From: Bacteroidales bacterium UBA5349
Lineage (GTDB): Bacteria > Bacteroidota > Bacteroidia > Bacteroidales > Tenuifilaceae
Assembly (NCBI GenBank): GCA_002410065.1
Contig: DHQB01000026.1
Coordinates: forward strand, 137,432 to 201,431
Reading direction: 5' to 3'
Length of the DNA: 64,000 nucleotides
The notes under the pieces were generated by a model, which was not told the origin of the DNA, made no database searches, and was given only the letters and a program-made list of their open reading frames with translations. Below, one piece after another: positions 62,854 through 64,000 of this stretch (positions within the stretch are counted from its first letter, which is position 1; every line of letters starts with the position of its first letter). A program made the translations under genes and the position numbers.

Positions 62854-64000
62854 CAGATTGTATCTTTGACTTATTGAACACAACTTTCGCAAAGGGAATG
62901 TCATTAATCGAATAGTTGTGAATTGCTTTCAGATTGTATCTTTGACTTATTGAACACAACTCTATTACTTATGATGTTAGTGGTGAGGTTGTTGTGAATT
63001 GCTTTCAGATTGTATCTTTGACTTATTGAACACAACATTGCTTGGTTGTGAAGTTGTGCCTGCCGCGTTGTGAATTGCTTTCAGATTGTATCTTTGACTT
63101 ATTGAACACAACTATATGATTCCACTCGCAGACGGCTATCATGTTGTGAATTGCTTTCAGATTGTATCTTTGACTTATTGAACACAACTCGGCAAGTGGT
63201 GGGTTGAGATAAAAGAGGGTTGTGAATTGCTTTCAGATTGTATCTTTGACTTATTGAACACAACAGATAAACTTAATTAAAAGAACAAAATTATGTTGTG
63301 AATTGCTTTCAGATTGTATCTTTGACTTATTGAACACAACCTTTCAATATTGATTATGCAATCAAGGGGTGTTGTGAATTGCTTTCAGATTGTATCTTTG
63401 ACTTATTGAACACAACGGTATATTGCCGACCTTGACGAGGACGCTAGTTGTGAATTGCTTTCAGATTGTATCTTTGACTTATTGAACACAACCTTGTAGG
63501 ATATGGATATAACAGCAATCACGTTGTGAATTGCTTTCAGATTGTATCTTTGACTTATTGAACACAACGTATAGTGAGCTGATCGTAAAGAAGATTACGT
63601 TGTGAATTGCTTTCAGATTGTATCTTTGACTTATTGAACACAACAATAATATGTTACCAAGTATAGGTAGTAACGTTGTGAATTGCTTTCAGATTGTATC
63701 TTTGACTTATTGAACACAACGGTTGAGTTCTGTAAAAAAAATACTTACAAGTTGTGAATTGCTTTCAGATTGTATCTTTGACTTATTGAACACAACGGTA
63801 CAGAGTTAACAATAGTGAATTTGAACGTTGTGAATTGCTTTCAGATTGTATCTTTGACTTATTGAACACAACATTATCCTTTAACGTACATAGAGGAAAC
63901 AAGTTGTGAATTGCTTTCAGATTGTATCTTTGACTTATTGAACACAACAGAATCGTAAAAGGCTCGATAAGCATAAAGGTTGTGAATTGCTTTCAGATTG

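Larger units (their letters stand above)
62212..64000 (+). CRISPR. CRISPR array, 46-bp repeats, type II-C-like, continues past the right edge
   Basis: 23 repeats (the last cut after 22 bases at the window edge) and 22 different spacers, 30 bp each except one of 29. The repeat begins GTTGTGAATTGCTTTCAG and ends TATTGAACACAAC; its 6-bp ends GTTGTG/CACAAC are inverted. Repeat starts: 62212, 62288, 62364, 62440, 62515, 62623, 62731, 62807, 62915, 62991, 63067, then every 76 bases to 63979. Length, spacer size and sequence style fit Bacteroidota type II-C (Cas9) arrays. Each repeat contains TTG-N18-TATCTTTG on the plus strand, a Bacteroidota promoter, so crRNAs are probably started inside repeats and the array reads left to right. 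No cas gene or tracrRNA anti-repeat was seen in the window; they may lie to the right. Confidence 0.97.

Noticed and set aside
62493..63974. Minus-strand reading frames of 63-87 codons across the CRISPR array
   Set aside because: They are translations of tandem repeats and the 32-bp insert; no gene features and no start context.

Overview
The window comes from a member of the Bacteroidota, probably a Bacteroidales-like lineage. Supporting signs are CHU_C (gliding-motility type) and Por (type A) type IX secretion sorting domains, a PorP/SprF protein, the gene string sigma-54 activator-lptE-hypothetical-secG-groES-groEL, SusD-free TonB receptor plus DUF5689 lipoproteins, GSCFA and SiaC/DUF1987 proteins, A-rich leaders without Shine-Dalgarno sites, and -7 boxes of the form TAnnTTTG. 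Base composition is AT-rich throughout.

Layout. 1-3.7 kb: dprA (cut by the left edge), a small membrane protein, proline dehydrogenase and aroA, all on the minus strand. 3.8-17.1 kb: a membrane protein, a PorP/SprF protein and a 3,887-residue type B T9SS adhesin made of 14 Calx-beta-like and 13 'NDxGL' Ig/cadherin-like modules. 17.4-24 kb: tRNA-Arg(CCG), a DUF4412-like secreted protein, groEL-groES, secG, lptE and a sigma-54 activator. 24.2-31.3 kb: kdsB, then a secreted EEP-family nuclease divergent from a TonB receptor and two DUF5689 lipoproteins, which together look like an extracellular nucleic-acid or phosphoester utilisation locus. 31.3-46.6 kb: zupT, GSCFA, an exonuclease, catalase, a lipase-like hydrolase, an SSS symporter with a NagB-LmbE fusion, queG, a double SiaC protein and leuS, which carries an in-frame DUF559-like nuclease insertion. 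47-57.5 kb, mostly plus strand: secreted enzymes (M28 peptidase fused to a beta-barrel, an esterase, a peptidylarginine-deiminase-like T9SS enzyme), a LysR-YeiH pair, a frameshifted porin, a DUF1328 protein and a nucleoside hydrolase.

57.7-60.6 kb is an accessory patch. It holds an AlkD-like protein, a 138-bp attC-like inverted repeat abutting a 5'-truncated arsenate reductase, an ACR3 arsenite exporter, and a second similar junction abutting a 5'-truncated and frameshifted immunity-like gene. 62.2 kb to the right edge is a CRISPR array with 46-bp repeats and 30-bp spacers, of the size and sequence style seen with Bacteroidota type II-C Cas9. No cas gene lies inside the window.

The most unusual signals are: (i) three CRISPR repeats interrupted at the same base by an identical 32-bp palindromic insert; (ii) a Bacteroidota promoter embedded in every repeat, with the degenerate first repeat conserving only its promoter parts; (iii) a nuclease-like domain inside leucyl-tRNA synthetase; (iv) the attC-like junctions that decapitate genes.
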